Notes under the pieces: generated by a model
Told to the model about the DNA's origin: nothing
The model's input: the letters and a program-made list of their open reading frames with translations, nothing else
The model's database searches: none
In this document: in pieces, positions 10,781 to 23,442 of the stretch
Layout: each line of letters begins with the position of its first letter
Position numbering within the stretch: the stretch's first letter is position 1
Assembly: GCF_023159225.1 (NCBI RefSeq)
Contig: NC_063171.1
Span: 38,037,378-38,101,377 of the forward strand
DNA length: 64,000 bases
DNA from: Perognathus longimembris pacificus
Taxonomy: Eukaryota; Chordata; Mammalia; Rodentia; Heteromyidae
Direction: 5' to 3'
Position numbers and translations under genes: made by a program

Positions 10781-11215
10781 GGTCCCAGAGCTCAAACTCA
10801 GGGTCTCAGTTCTGTCCCTTACCTTTCCCATTAAGAATAACATTCGGGGCTGGGGATATAGCCTAGTGGCAAGAGTGCCTGCCTCGGATACACGAGGCCC
10901 TAGGTTCGATTCCCCAGCACCACATATACAGAAAATGGCCAGAAGCGGCGCTGTGGCTCAAGTGGCAGAGTGCTAGCCTTGAGAGGGAAGAGGCCAGGGA
11001 CAGTGCTCGGGCCCTGAGTCCAAGGCCCAGGACTGGCAAAAAAAAAAAGAATAACATTCTACCACTTGATCCACAGCTTCACTTTGGCCCTTTCTTGGTT
11101 AATTAGAGATCAGAGTATCCCTGAATTTCCTGCTTGGACTGTTTTCAAACCTTGCTGTGCAGATCTCAGCCTCCTGAGTAGCTAGTATTAAAGGCCAGAC
11201 CCACTGGCACCTGGT
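10778..11215 (-). mobile_element. Old composite SINE (antisense), split by a younger SINE
   Basis: The tail-side part (CAGAGCTCAAACTCAGGGTC) and the head-side part (CAGCCTCCTGAGTAGCTAGT) are separated by the private insertion at 10846-11046. The unsplit partner is at about 21758-21980. Confidence 0.7.
10846..11046 (+). mobile_element. Young ID-headed composite SINE, private to left copy
   Basis: Nearly identical to the element at 4261-4480. It is flanked by the 13 bp repeat AAGAATAACATTC (10833-10845 and 11047-11059). The right copy keeps the empty site near 21813-21825. It inserted into an older SINE. Confidence 0.95.
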
Positions 11216-12290
11216 TGCAATGATATTTTTCAGCAAAAGTTTTTCTTAGTTTCAGTTGGAGCACAAAGGTTGAAAGAAGAAAATAGGCCAACTATTTATT
11301 TTTAATATAAAAAAGAATAAAATACAGTCTTAGGAAGCTACTGAATTTCTAGATGTTCTATCTTCCTCCTGAACCCAAACTTGGAAACTACTTCATTATC
11401 TTCTAGGGACAGAGTAGAATGCAATATGAGGCCTAAGCAATTTGAAGGCAGAAAACTGCTTCCATTGATCTGAAACACCCAAATGTAGAGAACAACACTC
11501 TACACGATGATCAATGGCAAAAATGCTCATTCTTTTTCTTTTGCATGATATATGGACAGATTGGTACAGAGTCATACTAGAATCAATTAAAAGGGGGGTT
11601 TCCTGATCAAATCTGACAAACTTGCTGGCCCAGAAAGAGGGCAATTTTCTCAGAATGAAGAAGCAAATTTGCAAGGTGTCAACTTTACCTCAGGAAATGT
11701 GGTCTAAGATCACAGTAGGCAACTATTTCAGAAACCATAAAACATCCTCCTCCCATGATGACAGCCTCCTGTGCAACATCTACAAGGCCCAAAAAGCCAC
11801 TCACCAGAGCATGGCCATTACAGCCACAGGAACTTCCTTCCACCTCCCTCCTTCCCCATTGTAATTCTTGAGCAGTCGGTGTAGTAAGAAGTGACTGGTA
11901 ATGGACACATTGGCCTTCACTGGTTCCTGTACACCCACCTTCCCTAAAGAAGACCAATACCAAAAAGAGACAGACATTTTAGCTTTAGATTAAATTCAGA
12001 ATTTTGGTTATCACAATGACCTGGGGATTTCAACTGAAAAGTTGAAGAACATTGACTTGAAGATTGAAATTAAAGGGATTATAAGAAGATAACCATTTTA
12101 GGATGTGATCCTAAAGTCTTTTTTTTTTCCTTTAAGGGAGTTTGGAGGGGCTGGGAATCAGATCCAGGCTTTGAGCATGCTTAGAGTTCTACCACTGAAC
12201 GACAATCTTAGCCCCAATAGTACTGTTGTTTTTCAAACGCAGATATGTATTATAAAAGAAGAAAATTCTTCATAAAGAAATTAAAAGGCA
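11216..12290. other. Non-coding DNA, no gene seen
   Basis: Unique-looking sequence shared with 21981-23283 apart from one SINE present only in the right copy. I see no supported gene. Opposite-strand frames overlap here without family motifs. Confidence 0.5.
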
Positions 12291-12294
12291 TAAT

Positions 12295-12440
12295 AATTTT
12301 CCATTTTATTTTATTCTATTGTAAAGGTGATGTACAGAGGGGTTATAAGTTACATATGTTAGGTAAAGAGAGTACATTTCTTCTCGAGCAGTGTTACCCC
12401 ATTCCTCATTTTTCTCCCACTTTCCCTCCCCCTCCCATGA
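12295..12440 (-). mobile_element. L1-like 3' end fragment (antisense)
   Basis: Contains GGTGATGTACAGAGGGGTTA, which is the complement of the TAACCCCTCTGTACATCACC end motif, followed by CCCATTCCTC and pyrimidine-rich text. The partner is at 23288-23428. Confidence 0.6.
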
Positions 12441-12447
12441 TAACATT

Positions 12448-12770
12448 TTAAATATAAGGTTTCAGAAATCCTTTATTGCTGCCCAGAACTTTTCTGATAG
12501 CAAGTTGGACATCCTTGTTTCTGAAGCTATAGACCATGGGGTTGAATAGCTGAGTGACAACGGTGTATGCCATGTCACCAGTCTGTCCTTGTTAGACACA
12601 TATCTTGCTATAGACCTCAAGTAGATGAAGGAAAACATCCATAGTGAATAACTACAACCGTGAGGTGAGAGCACAGGTGGAAAAGGCTTTCCGTTTGCCT
12701 TCTGCAGAAGGGATCTTCAAGGTAGTCCTTAAAATGCAGAGGTAAGACACATAGATAATGAAAAAGGGAA
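12448..12770 (-). pseudogene. Truncated olfactory receptor pseudogene at the duplication junction
   Basis: Corresponds to the last ~105 codons of the OR at 23899-24942 (end of TM5 to the stop codon) and keeps the same C-terminal stop (TAA at 12450-12448). The 5' two-thirds is missing because the duplication breakpoint cuts it at 12770. Against the intact gene I count three single-base deletions: in the region for VTVTYT near 12571, in the region for GCASF near 12634, and in the region for TCASH near 12668. I also count about 25 substitutions in 320 bp. It cannot encode a receptor. Its high divergence compared with the rest of the unit fits loss of constraint, or escape from gene conversion. 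Confidence 0.93.
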
Positions 12771-13355
12771 TAAAATAAATGAATTGATTTAAACAAAGTA
12801 CTTTAAAAGTTGAAGAAAATAGAAAAACATAGGCATGAACTTTAAAATATAAGAAAGGTTATTTTATAAACTTTAAGCATCTAAATTAGACTAAGAGAGG
12901 AGAAGGAAATAATATCACATGCTTGAAAAGGAAGTCACACATGAGAAGTGGACTGCGGCCAACCCAGGGTAGTAGAGATATCAGAAATTCAGATTACATA
13001 ACTCATAGAAAAACTATCCCAAACATGTTGGGAAGCAAGATGAGGCTAATTCTATGACATGAAACAGAATCTAGGGAAATCACAGAGGCAAGCAGCAGTT
13101 GAAATGAGGCCAGTATTACCAAGCCCTGAAAAACACGGGGATGCACATTTTGTGATGGCTCAGTTGATGCTGAGTTGATTTTGTGAATGCTCAGTACTTG
13201 GGAGCTCGTTTCCCTCAGAGACAGTGATGAAGGAATTTCTGGACAGGCGAGAAGCAGGATCAGATATGAAGGCCATTTCCTCTCTAATATTATAGAGCTC
13301 TATGGCAGACTTTAAATTGAGTAGTTCTGTCTTCTTCTTCTTTTTATTTTTCTTA

Positions 13356-13549
13356 TTTTGCCAGTCCTGGGCCATGAACTCAGGGCCTGAGCACTATCCC
13401 TGGCTTCCTTTTCTCAAGGCTAGCACTCTGAAACTTGAGCCATAGGGCCACTTCTGGATGTTTTCTATATATGTACTGCTGAAGAATCTAACCTAGGGCT
13501 TCATGTATATGAGGCCAGCACTCTTGCCACTAAGCCATATTCCCAGCCC
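13356..13549 (-). mobile_element. ID-headed composite SINE (antisense), duplicate of 2349-2543
   Basis: Same element and orientation as in the left copy. The poly(T) is shortened and the internal TA expansion is lost, so it is an older, pre-duplication insertion. Confidence 0.85.
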
Positions 13550-14109
13550 CCTAGTTCTGTATTCTTAATGAGTTCCTGGTGGAAATTCATGGAGATCCCT
13601 TGTAGCAAGCCCTTAATGGGGTGAGACAGGAGGCGTGACCATTTTTCTATCCATCCATGGAACACATAAATGAGAAATTTAAAGGAATGGACATAAAAGG
13701 AAGCCCTAGATGACAAAACTTTGTTATTAATATGAGCCTTACATTCTCTGTATTATGTTTTACACGATTTCTCTCATATCATCTACTAGATAGGAACAAA
13801 ACCGTTCTGAGACAAAAAAAAATTCTAAAATGTACTAGTATTTAGACTTAGAAAAGAATCAGAGTGTACATTGTGACCTAACCAATATCCAGTCGTTAAT
13901 TCATCAAATTCCAAGTATCATCACATTGTTCCCTGTCGTGCCACAATATTTGATCAAAGCCACATTCTGGCCTGGAAGCCCGGTGTTAAGCTGAATATAG
14001 CTTTAAACAAAATGTACAATCTGTGATTTGGGACAGATAAGACAAAAAGGGCAAGGAATGGTGGTTTTTTAAACCTTTTGAGACAAAGGGTAAAAGGCAA
14101 ACCAATGCA

Positions 14110-14310
14110 ACAGCAATACTTACAAGACAATATGCTGTAAACCAACTATACAACTCAGAGGGGAGGACACAGGAGAGGGGGAAAGGTGGAGGGGAAATGA
14201 GGGAGGAGGTAAAAAGTTTTATAAGAAGTGTACTCATTGCCTTCTGTATGAAACTGTAACCCCTCTGTACAACAGTTTGACAACAAATTAATTAATTAAA
14301 TTTATAAGAA
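14110..14310 (+). mobile_element. L1-like 3' end fragment, duplicate of 3080-3300
   Basis: Same motifs as the left copy (TGTACTCATTGCC, GAAACTGTAACCCCTCTG). It is followed by a purine-rich tract at about 14335-14420 and the antisense L1-like stretch at 14445-14800. Confidence 0.6.
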
Positions 14311-14996
14311 CGTTTTGAGAGCTGTAAATCTGAAGGAAGAAGAAGAGGGGTAGGAGGAAAGGAACGAAGGAAAGAAGGAAAGCAGAAAGGAGGGAAGGAG
14401 TGGAGAGAAAAAAGAAGAGAAGAATTTTTCACCACAACATACTTTACCTCTTTCAATCTTTATTTTCAGTATATCTTCATTGCACAAAGTGAGGAATTGC
14501 ATTGTGACATTTCCACACACCCATATAATCATATACTGTGCTTATAAATCACTTTTGCCACTTTCATTTCACTTTCTGATTGCCCTTTCTCCTTTTTCTT
14601 TCTCTTTTCTAACCCAAGAAGCCAACCTTTTAAATCCAAACCCTCCCTCCTCCATGAATTTCCCCATATGAGAGAAAGTAGGCAATACTTGTCTTTGTGG
14701 GACTGACTTATTTCACTCCACACTATTGCCAGTTTTGTCCATATAGACAACATAATTGTATTCTTCTTCGCTAAGTAAAATTCTATTGTGTGCGTGTAAA
14801 CGTATATAATTTTAACCATAACCCAAGAAGAAAATATGCTTTGTTTAGATAAGGAAACAATGAGGTCCAAAATGTCAAACAACCCATCCGAGGTTACAGT
14901 TACGCAGATAAATAGACTCCATATTTTTATAACTTAAATAATTGAGAATACAATAGGCCCGAATATACATATATGCTATTGAAAAGTGCTCTGCTA

Positions 14997-15215
14997 GCCG
15001 TGTGTGATGGCTCCTACCATTATTCCAGCTACTTAGTAGGTAAAGACCAGGAAGATTGCAGTTCCAAGCTAATTGGGGCAAAGAGTCATTAAGACCCCAT
15101 CTCAATGAATAGCTGGGCCAAGTGGTATATTCCTGTCACCCCAACCTTCCTGAGAACTGTAAATAGGAGGATGGAGGTCTAAGCCCACCCTAGAACCACA
15201 CAACATCTTTTCCAA
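14997..15215 (+). mobile_element. Old B1-like SINE dimer, duplicate of 3987-4205
   Basis: Same two diverged monomers as the left copy. The following sequence shows the empty target of the left copy's private SINE at 15257-15270. Confidence 0.5.
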
Positions 15216-15300
15216 AGTGAAAAGGACTGGAGAGACAGTCGAGTGCTAAAGCTCCTAAGAAGTAAGCGCAAACCCCTGAGTTTCTCCCCTAGTTCCCTGC

Positions 15301-16242
15301 TTATAAAGTCTTAAGGGAAAAGCCAGCCCTCCCGACCACCCTGCGGATGGCCAGCTGCACGTCCTTGTTCCTGAGGCTGTACACCATGGGGTTCAGCAGC
15401 GGGGTGATGATGGTGTAGGTCACTGTCACCAGCCTGTCTTTGCCTGTGGTAAACTTGGTAGAAGGCCTCAGGTAGACGAAAGATGCACAGCCGTAATGCA
15501 CCGTGACCACAATGAGGTGGGAGGCGCAGGTGGAGAAGGCTTTCTGCTTGCCCTCAGTGGATGGGATTTTCAGAATAGTGCGGATGATGAAGCCGTAGGA
15601 GATGCAGATGAAGACCAAGGGCACCACTAGCAGGAAGACCCCGCAGAGGAAGATGGCCATTTCGTGGACGTGGCTCTCGGCACAGGCCAGGCGGATGACT
15701 GGTGAGATATCACAAAAGTAATGGTCCACTTTGTTCGGGCCACAAAAAGGGAGACTGAAGACCAAACTGGTCCCTACTATAGACATCAGGAAGCCCCCAG
15801 CAACGCAAGTCCCTGCCAGCTGCCTACACATGCTCCAGCTCATGAGCGTGGGGTACCGCAGGGGCTGGCAGATGGCAGCATAGCGGTCATAACCCATCAC
15901 CCCCAGCAGCAGGCAATTGGTGAGGGCGAAGCCCAGGAAGAAGTACATCTGGGTGGCACAACTCATGAAGGAGAGGGTCCTCAGGACTGAGAACAGATTA
16001 ATGAGCATCTTAGGCAAGATGACAAGTGTGTAGAAGATCTCTGAGGTGGAAAGAACAGCCAGAAAGAAGTACATGGGTGTGTGCAGGCTGTGGTCCAGAC
16101 GGACTACGGAGATGGTGATGATGTTCCCGCTCAAGATGAACAGATAGAGGCAGAGGAATACCCCAAAGAGGACAAACTGCAGGTCCCCAAGGCTGGAGAA
16201 ACCCAACAGGAGGAACTCTGTCACTGAGGAGGAATTAGCCAT
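15301..16242 (-). CDS. Olfactory receptor, family 10 type (right duplicate)
   Basis: A 313-residue odorant receptor, twin of 4526-5467. All hallmarks are intact: NSS sequon at 3, LHTPMYFF, MGYDRYAAIC, cysteines 95/167/177/187, KAFSTCASHL and NPMVYSLRNKD. Against its twin it has Gly149, Met153, Ile155, Pro169, Ala196, Leu204 and Ile220. These lie in TM4, extracellular loop 2 and TM5, where odorant-contacting residues of ORs are found. At DNA level 18 of 19 differences lie at 15574-15814 and the other is at 15484; the 428 bp encoding the N-terminus through TM3 are identical. Pro169 gives the CGPNKV wording also seen in the OR at 63245. The two copies could therefore have different ligand ranges (inference). 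Confidence 0.95.
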   Translation of the reverse strand: MANSSSVTEFLLLGFSSLGDLQFVLFGVFLCLYLFILSGNIITISVVRLDHSLHTPMYFFLAVLSTSEIFYTLVILPKMLINLFSVLRTLSFMSCATQMYFFLGFALTNCLLLGVMGYDRYAAICQPLRYPTLMSWSMCRQLAGTCVAGGFLMSIVGTSLVFSLPFCGPNKVDHYFCDISPVIRLACAESHVHEMAIFLCGVFLLVVPLVFICISYGFIIRTILKIPSTEGKQKAFSTCASHLIVVTVHYGCASFVYLRPSTKFTTGKDRLVTVTYTIITPLLNPMVYSLRNKDVQLAIRRVVGRAGFSLKTL

Positions 16243-18296
16243 GAAGAGTCGCCCCCTCCTGCACTAAAAGTCAATCTGATAGTCAGTCAGATACCATCTT
16301 CCTCCTAGAGCAGCCATCCTGGGCATGTCCTTATGAGAGTGGACATGGGGGAGAGGAGAGAAACAAAATAGATTTTGAGTGAACTGGGAACTGTTGTACA
16401 GAGAAAGGCCCTCAAGACACTGTGTTCCTACAAAGTGATTTTTTCTCACCAGTAAATTGAGGGATAAAGGTTCAGGTGATGTGGGTGGCTACTGGCTACA
16501 TTTCAAGTCCTCTTCTGCAATATCTGCTTAATTTTTCACTAGTCTAAGCTATACAAAAGACTTTATCTACTTTTATTATTATTTTCAATGGCCAGATTCT
16601 TCTCATGCTCAAAGAATATTCTGATATTTTTATACACATACACATATACCCATATACACACATAAGTAAGAGCCTCAATATCTGAGTATTCACACACACA
16701 CACACACACACCCCACTTCTCCTCACTCATTCCTCATCTAGAGAAGCATCCACTGATCTATCATTGTATCACATGCCCTGCAGGTGCACCATTCCTGGGC
16801 ACAAGTAATTGACACACTTGCTTCCTTGCAGTCACCCATTAGAACTGATTTGGTATTAAACTGCTTCCACCATCTTAGAATTAACTTTAGGATTCTTTGA
16901 AACTCTTATCAGACACTAGACCTGACCACTCCTTACAGAAAACATATGCCTAGAAAACTGAGTATCACATCAATGTTGATGACCTCTTCATATCTCACCT
17001 TCCATAAGCCTGGCTTAGAAGGTCAACAAATTGTCATTCCAGAACCTGCCTCTGAATTCATGAATTAAGGAGGTTCAGACACTTCCCCTACAGCCTATGA
17101 GACAGTTATTATTTCTGGAACTCTCTGAAACCATCATCGTTTCTGAAACTCTAAATTTTATGTATTTTCACCAAAACTATTTATCCTCTCTCACCTTCTG
17201 TCCAGTGCACTCCTCTGCCTAGATTCTGCATCTCAATAAAGGGTCATCATACTCTTAGTCATGAAAGCTCTAATTTCTAAGAAACACTTGAACTCACCAT
17301 TTTTTCTCATCTTACATTTCCAATTTATTCTTTCTCTGAAGAACCTCTACAATCTATTCATTCTTTCCTGCAAAAAAAAAATCCTTAGCCCTTGCTTGGG
17401 TTACTAAAAGACTATTAGAAATGGACTCCCTAGATTACCACTAACTACTCTGAACTATTCTCCAGAGATCTGTTGGTATAGAGAGTAGAAATCTTATTTT
17501 ATTGCCAAAAGTAATCAGCCCTCGATCATCTATAAGATATTCTAGAGTCTTCCTACTTGTCTCAAATCTACCTTTCTACTCATAACTGCCACTATGTAGT
17601 CCTTCATATATAATTCAACATCAAGACATTTTTAACTATCGTGGCATTTTCCACAGTCTTCCCAGCATCTGTAAATACCGCATGTTTATGTTTTTGTTGA
17701 CTTTATCCCTTTATATTATCTTTAATTAGTTGTACGAAATGATTTCAATTCAACATAGCGATTTGGGAGTACCCAACATCATCCCTTTAATCATTCTCCC
17801 ACAACTCTCCCGAACCCAACTCTCTTAATTCCATGGATTTCTTCCAATTTTCTATTTAAAAACGTTGTTATGAAATCTTATAGCTAGCTAAGCATGCTGT
17901 ATGACTTTTCTGAGGTTTTTAGTAGTCACTAAAATGATCTGCTTCAATAGTATTGTTATAAGTTTGTCTTGGAGTCTATGAAGCATCTCCAATACTTTTC
18001 ATAGTGTTCAGTTATGCTAAAGGCTATGAAGTTTGTTGAATAAAGTAAGAATTATCCAATTTCTCCATTAAATCATTTCCAGACTCCCAGGTAGATGGCA
18101 CTTGACTCTAGGAATTTTCCAAACATGTTTGTCTTAACTGATTAATTATCCTTCTGTTTTAACATCTGAGGATGATACTCTTTCTGACATCATTATGTAA
18201 ACAGAAACAAAGATGAAGTTAGGGGTTAGGATGTAGGGATATTGGCAGAGCATTTGGCTAGCATGCATAAGGAACAGGTTTCCTTCGAAGCACTGC

Positions 18297-18394
18297 AAGA
18301 AGAAGGAGAAGGAGGTGAGGAGGATGGGGTAGAAGGAGGGAGGGAGAAGAAAAAGGAAGAGGAGGAGGAAGAGGAGGAAGAGGAGGAGGAGGAG
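18297..18394 (+). repeat. Purine-only GGA/GAA microsatellite, duplicate
   Basis: Identical by eye to 7528-7625. Such tracts normally change length quickly, so identity suggests recent duplication or recent sequence homogenisation. Confidence 0.9.
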
Positions 18395-20715
18395 ATGCAG
18401 CAGCAAGCTAGCTCATCCACATTTCTGATCAAGGGGTCTTCATGCTCAGTTTTTTATTTGAAATTTTTAACACTTAAAGTTTGAATTACTTTGCAGCTAA
18501 CTAAATTCTTCTTATTGCTGTTTTGCTTAGAAAAAGTTTAAACAAAGTTTTTTTGATTTGACTCAAATGAACTACCCCTTTAAAATATCATTAAATTGCT
18601 TTATGCCAAACTTAATGAATGGGAATTATACATTACCCATTTGACCCACGTTCTTCCTGAAACATCACCTCCACCATTCACTTTCCTGATTTTGTTTCCT
18701 ACTGCTAATATTTAGGGATAAAAATTGGAGCTAAATTATGGGGGAAGCACCACAATTTAAATTTTTACCTGCTAAATTACTTTATAGTCATTGTTCTTCA
18801 GATTATGAAAATCATAAGTTCTAAAAAGAAGATTTCACATTCCTTCAAATCTGACTTCTTCTGCAAAGTGGCACGTAGGTGTCCTCATTCCTGAGCACTT
18901 CCTGGAGGTTTCTGCAAGTGTCAAGTGAAATTTGCCAACATGTTTTTCCTGTTATGATTCAAGAAGGAGCTTTTTTCATTTCCCAGACACCCTAGAGCAG
19001 AGCAAAAGAAATAGGTTACTCCACATCAAAATATGAGCTGTTTTCTTTTCCCCATGAATATCATAGGTGTTGCTTCCATGAAGATTTCCAATGGTCTTTA
19101 CTTTTACACTGACCAAGAACTCAGTGCCAATTACTTCACTGGTAACTGAGGCCTCTACCTCCATAGGGAGCTAATTATCATGCTACACCTAAATTGTCCA
19201 TAATTTCCCCAATTATGAGGTGCCACCATAGATGGTAATACACTATAAGAATTATTTCACCCAAGAGAAGCCCTTTCTAATACACCATGGAAATCAATTG
19301 ACTTCCTCTTAAACAATCTGTGGACACTTAGAAAGTAGAGGGTTTTATGGGAACCATTTCTTTAAATAGACATCAATGAATCTACCTCCTTTGGGTTTTC
19401 CAACACTGTACTCCCAAATTTTCATTTTCATAATTATTTTTATGAATATGTATTAGTTGTCTAGAATAATGCATCTTATTGTTATATTTTTATACATGCA
19501 TGTAACGTGCCAAGAAAGCTCTTTCTAAAAGCATATTACCCACTTCAAGAAATCCAAAAGAGTGAAGAAAAATATGAAGAACAGAGAACAGACTATTAGA
19601 ATGTCAGAGGCATCATAAAAATTTAAAGAAGAAACATGTTTTATTCCTGCAATTTAATGTGAGTTTGGTAAATATTTGTTCAATAAATAAAAGAAGTTTG
19701 GAGTCATGGAGAAATGCGAGATCGATTGTACCTTAGTTTAGATATTTGAAGAGCTCATTGGAGCTCCCCATAATTTAGGTTCCACATTGATACTTTCTCA
19801 TATAACTTCCAGATATTTCAGCTGAAAAATGGCCAAATGCTAAACACTCATGACTGTCTCTTAGCAAGCCTCTTAAAAACTGCGCTTTTATGAGTCCTGA
19901 CAGAGATGCTTGCAGAGGTGAAAAGTTAAAAAAAAAAAAAAAAAACACCCAAATTCTTAACTGAGAAATGGTAGTAGCTTCTTTATACTTAGCATTAACT
20001 AAGATTGGGACAATGACTAGACATATTTTACTGAGAAAATTCATCTACAAGGCTTTATCTTCTTTGTAGATTTACAGAAGGTGAAAGATAACCACACTTT
20101 TTGCTTTATACTTCTTGCCTAGAAAGACAGACTATATATGCCCTTTCCCTTGAATGGAGATAGATAGGTAGATACTTTTTTTTTTTTAATCACTGCTGTA
20201 TAGCTAAATTTATACTGTATCTGTTTATCAACTTTAATCTCTATAGTGTTTGGCACCTTCTTCCTATTTCTTGGAACACCTCTTTTTTCTTTTCATCCTA
20301 ACCACCATATTTGGGGAAAGCTCAAGCAATCCTTGGAGAATCCCTATGGGAGAAAACCCAGACTCTTGCCAGCATTCCCAGGTGAGTACAATCAGTAGAA
20401 AACATGAAGTAATGTTCAATGTAAGTAAGCAATGTTGAGATGGAACCATTAGCCCCACAGGAACCATTCAAGCTGGACCCGTATAGAGAAAATGCAATCA
20501 GTCCCCAGTGATATCTGACAAAATTGTAGATTCATGCACAAAATGAATAATTATTGGTAATTTAGCCAACTACAGTTCAAGATAGTTTGTTATACATCAA
20601 TATATAATGTGTTAGAAACTTTAGTATCCAAAGACAGGAATGAAAATTGTAATAAAAATTTAAGAGCTAAGCAGGCATGATAGCACATGCCTATATATCT
20701 ATACGCTGGGAGTTT

Positions 20716-20936
20716 TTTTTTTTTTTGTTTTTTTGTTTTTTTTTGCCATTCCTGGGCCTTGGACTCAGGGCCTGAGCACTGTCCCTGGCTTCTCCCCGCT
20801 CAAGGCTAGCACTCTGCCACTTGAGCCACAGGGCCGCTTCTGGCCATTTTCTGTATATGTGGTGCTGGGGAATCGAACCTAGGGCCTCATGTATTCGAGG
20901 CAGGCACTCTTGCCACTAGGCCATATCCCCAGGCCC
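20716..20936 (-). mobile_element. Young ID-headed composite SINE, private to right copy
   Basis: Antisense, with a poly(T) run broken by G on its left, GCCATTCCTGGGCCTTGGAC inside, and CATATCCCCAGGCCC at its right end. It is flanked by TACGCTGGGAGTTT at 20702-20715 and 20937-20950. The left copy has the empty site near 9950-9963. The usual CAGCCCC end reads CAGGCCC here. Confidence 0.93.
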
Positions 20937-21039
20937 TACGCTGGGAGTTTTAATGCACAGTGAGTTCAAAGTCAACCAGGACTACATATTAAGACGTTGT
21001 GATCTCCTGCTAGGACTATCCTAGACATATACTAACTAG

Positions 21040-21610
21040 TAGAAATGAGGGAAATTATGGAGCCTGTGTTTCTTTGGGTCTAGCTTACTTCACTTAATAT
21101 TATTTTTTCCAAGTCTTTCTATTTCCTTTTGAATGGGGCTATCATTCTTTCTGATGGAAGCATAGAATTTTAATATATATATATATGCATATATATGCAT
21201 ATATATGCCACATTTTATTGATCCATTCATCCACTGGGGGGCATCTGGATTGGTTCCATGTATTAGCTATGGTACAAAATGCTGCAATGAACATAGCTGT
21301 GCTGGAAGCTTTGGTGTAGACAAGTTTGTGATGATTTGGGTCTCTATTTAGAAAAGAGCCCATGTGTTTCCCATATCACTTACTATAATATTTTCAGGGT
21401 ATATGATCTTACATTGAGGTCTTTGATGCATTTGGAATTGATTTTGGTGCAACATGATATAGGTGATATATAAGGATCTAACTTCAGTTTTCTATATGCA
21501 CATAGCCAATTCTGCAGTGCCAGTTGAAGAGCCTGACTTTCTAGTGTTTTGGGGTCTCTTTTCAAAGATTAGGTGGCCATAGGTCTGTGGATTCATTTCT
21601 GGGTCTTCAG
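21040..21610 (-). mobile_element. L1 fragment (antisense), duplicate of 10050-10640
   Basis: Same antisense L1 text as the left copy, with a differently expanded AT/GC-containing repeat (ATATATGCATATATATGC) at about 21174-21208. Confidence 0.6.
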
Positions 21611-21697
21611 TTCTAGTCCATTTCTGAATATTTTAAGTATTTGCCAATAGGCACCTTCATCATACCTTTTTCTATAAGAAAAAGATGCCATAATTCT

Positions 21698-21710
21698 GTG
21701 TGTGTGTGCA

Positions 21711-21757
<47 letters not shown>
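21698..21757 (+). repeat. (TG)n microsatellite, interrupted
   Basis: TG array interrupted by GCATGTGCG near 21707-21716, followed by the unsplit old antisense composite SINE (about 21758-21980). Confidence 0.9.
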
Positions 21758-21760
<3 letters not shown>

Positions 21761-22626
21761 GGTCCCAGAGCTCAAACTCAGCTTCTCAGTTCTGTCCCTT
21801 ACTTTTCCCATTAAGAATAACATTCTACCACTTGATCCACAGCTTCACTTTGGCCCTTTCTTGGTTAATTAGAGATCAGAGTATCCCTGAATTTCCTGCT
21901 TGGACTGTTTTCAAACCTTGCTGTGCAGATCTCAGCCTCCTGAGTAGCTAGTATTAAAGGCCAGACCCACTGGCACCTGGTTGCAATGATATTTTTCAGC
22001 AAAAGTTTTTCTTAGTTTCAGTTGGAGCACAAAGGTTGAAAGAAGAAAATAGGCCAACTATTTATTTTTAATATAAAAAGAATAAAATAGAGTCTTAGGA
22101 AGCTACTGAATTTCTAGATGTTCTATCTTCCTCCTGAACCCAAACTTGGAAACTACTTCATATCTTCTAGGGACAGAGTAGAATGCAATATGAGGCCTAA
22201 GCAATTTGAAGGCAGAAAACTGCTTCCATTGATCTGAAACACCCAAATGTAGAGAACAACACTCTACACGATGATCAATGGCAAAAATGCTCATTCTTTT
22301 TCTTTTGCATGATATATGGACAGATTGGTACAGTCATACTAGAATCAATTAAAAGGGGGGTTTCCTGATCAAATCTGACAAACTTGCTGGCCCAGAAAGA
22401 GGGCAATTTTCTCAGAATGAAGAAGCAAATTTGCAAGGTGTCAACTTTACCTCAGGAAATGTGGTCTAAGATCACAGTAGGCAACTATTTCAGAAACCAT
22501 AAAACATCCTCCTCCCATGATGACAGCCTCCTGTGCAACATCTACAAGGCCCAAAAAGCCACTCACCAGAGCATGGCCATTACAGCCACAGGAACTTCCT
22601 TCCACCTCCCTCCTTCCCCATTGTAA

Positions 22627-22846
22627 ATTTTTTTTTTTTTTTTTTTTTTTTTTTGCCAGTCCTGGGCCTTGGACTCAGGGCCTGAGCACTGTCCCTGGCT
22701 TCTTTTTTTGCTCAAGGATAGCACTCTGCCATTTGAGCCACAGCGCCACTTCTGGCTGTTTTCTGTATATGTGGTGCTGGGGAATCGAACCCAGTGCCTC
22801 ATGTATACGAGGCAAGCTCTCTCGCCACTAGGCCATATCCCCAGCC
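22627..22846 (-). mobile_element. Young ID-headed composite SINE, private to right copy
   Basis: Antisense, starting with a poly(T) of about 28 bases and ending CATATCCCCAGCC. It is flanked by CCCCATTGTAA at 22616-22626 and 22847-22857. The left copy has the uninterrupted target near 11855-11865. Confidence 0.93.
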
Positions 22847-23287
22847 CCCCATTGTAATTCTTGAACAGTCAGTGTAGTAAGAAGTGACTGCTAATGTACA
22901 CATTGGCCTTCACTGGTTCCTGTACACCTAACTTCCCTAAAGAAGACCAATACCAAAAAGAGACAGACATTTTAGCTTTAGATTAAATTCAGAATTTTGG
23001 TTATCACAATGACCTGGGTATTTCATCTGAATAGTTGAAGAACATTGACTTGAAGATTGAAATTAAAGGGACTATTAGAAGATAAACATTTTAGGATGTG
23101 TTCCTAAAGTCTTTTTTTTTTCCTTTAAGGGAATTTGGAGGGGCTGGGATTCAGATCCACGCTTTGAGCATGCTTAGTGTTCTACCACTGAACGACAATC
23201 TTAGCCCCAAGAGTACTGTTGTTTTTCAAACGCAGATATGTATTATAAAAGAAGAAAATTCTTCATAAAGAAATTAAAAGGCATAAT

Positions 23288-23426
23288 AATTTTCCATTTT
23301 ATTTTATTCTATTGTAAAGGTGATGTACAGAGGGGTTACAAGTTACATATGTTAGGTAAAGAGAGTACATTTCTTCTCGAGCAGTGTTACCCCATTCCTC
23401 ATTTTCTCCCACTTTCCCTCCCCCTC
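23288..23426 (-). mobile_element. L1-like 3' end fragment (antisense), duplicate of 12295-12440
   Basis: Contains GGTGATGTACAGAGGGGTTA. It directly precedes a second, younger antisense L1 end inserted in this copy only. Confidence 0.6.
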
Positions 23427-23442
23427 CCATGATAACATTTTA

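Larger units (their letters stand above)
1721..12770 (+). repeat. Tandem segmental duplication, left copy (~11.05 kb)
   Basis: The whole segment matches 12771-24224 in the same orientation and order: old SINEs, L1 fragments, one OR gene, a purine microsatellite and flanking non-coding DNA. The left boundary is near 1721, where the sequence (TGAAATAAATGAATT) matches 12771 onward. The right boundary is at 12770, where OR coding sequence matching the gene at 23899-24942 stops after GGGAA and the left-end sequence of the unit begins. This copy carries two private SINEs (4261-4480 and 10846-11046). Without private insertions both copies are about 10.5-10.6 kb. Confidence 0.92.

Noticed and set aside
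10846..11046. tRNA gene candidates (B-box-like GGTTCGATTCC appears many times)
   Set aside because: Each occurrence is inside an ID-headed SINE with A tail and target repeats; the acceptor and anticodon arms do not form a functional tRNA.
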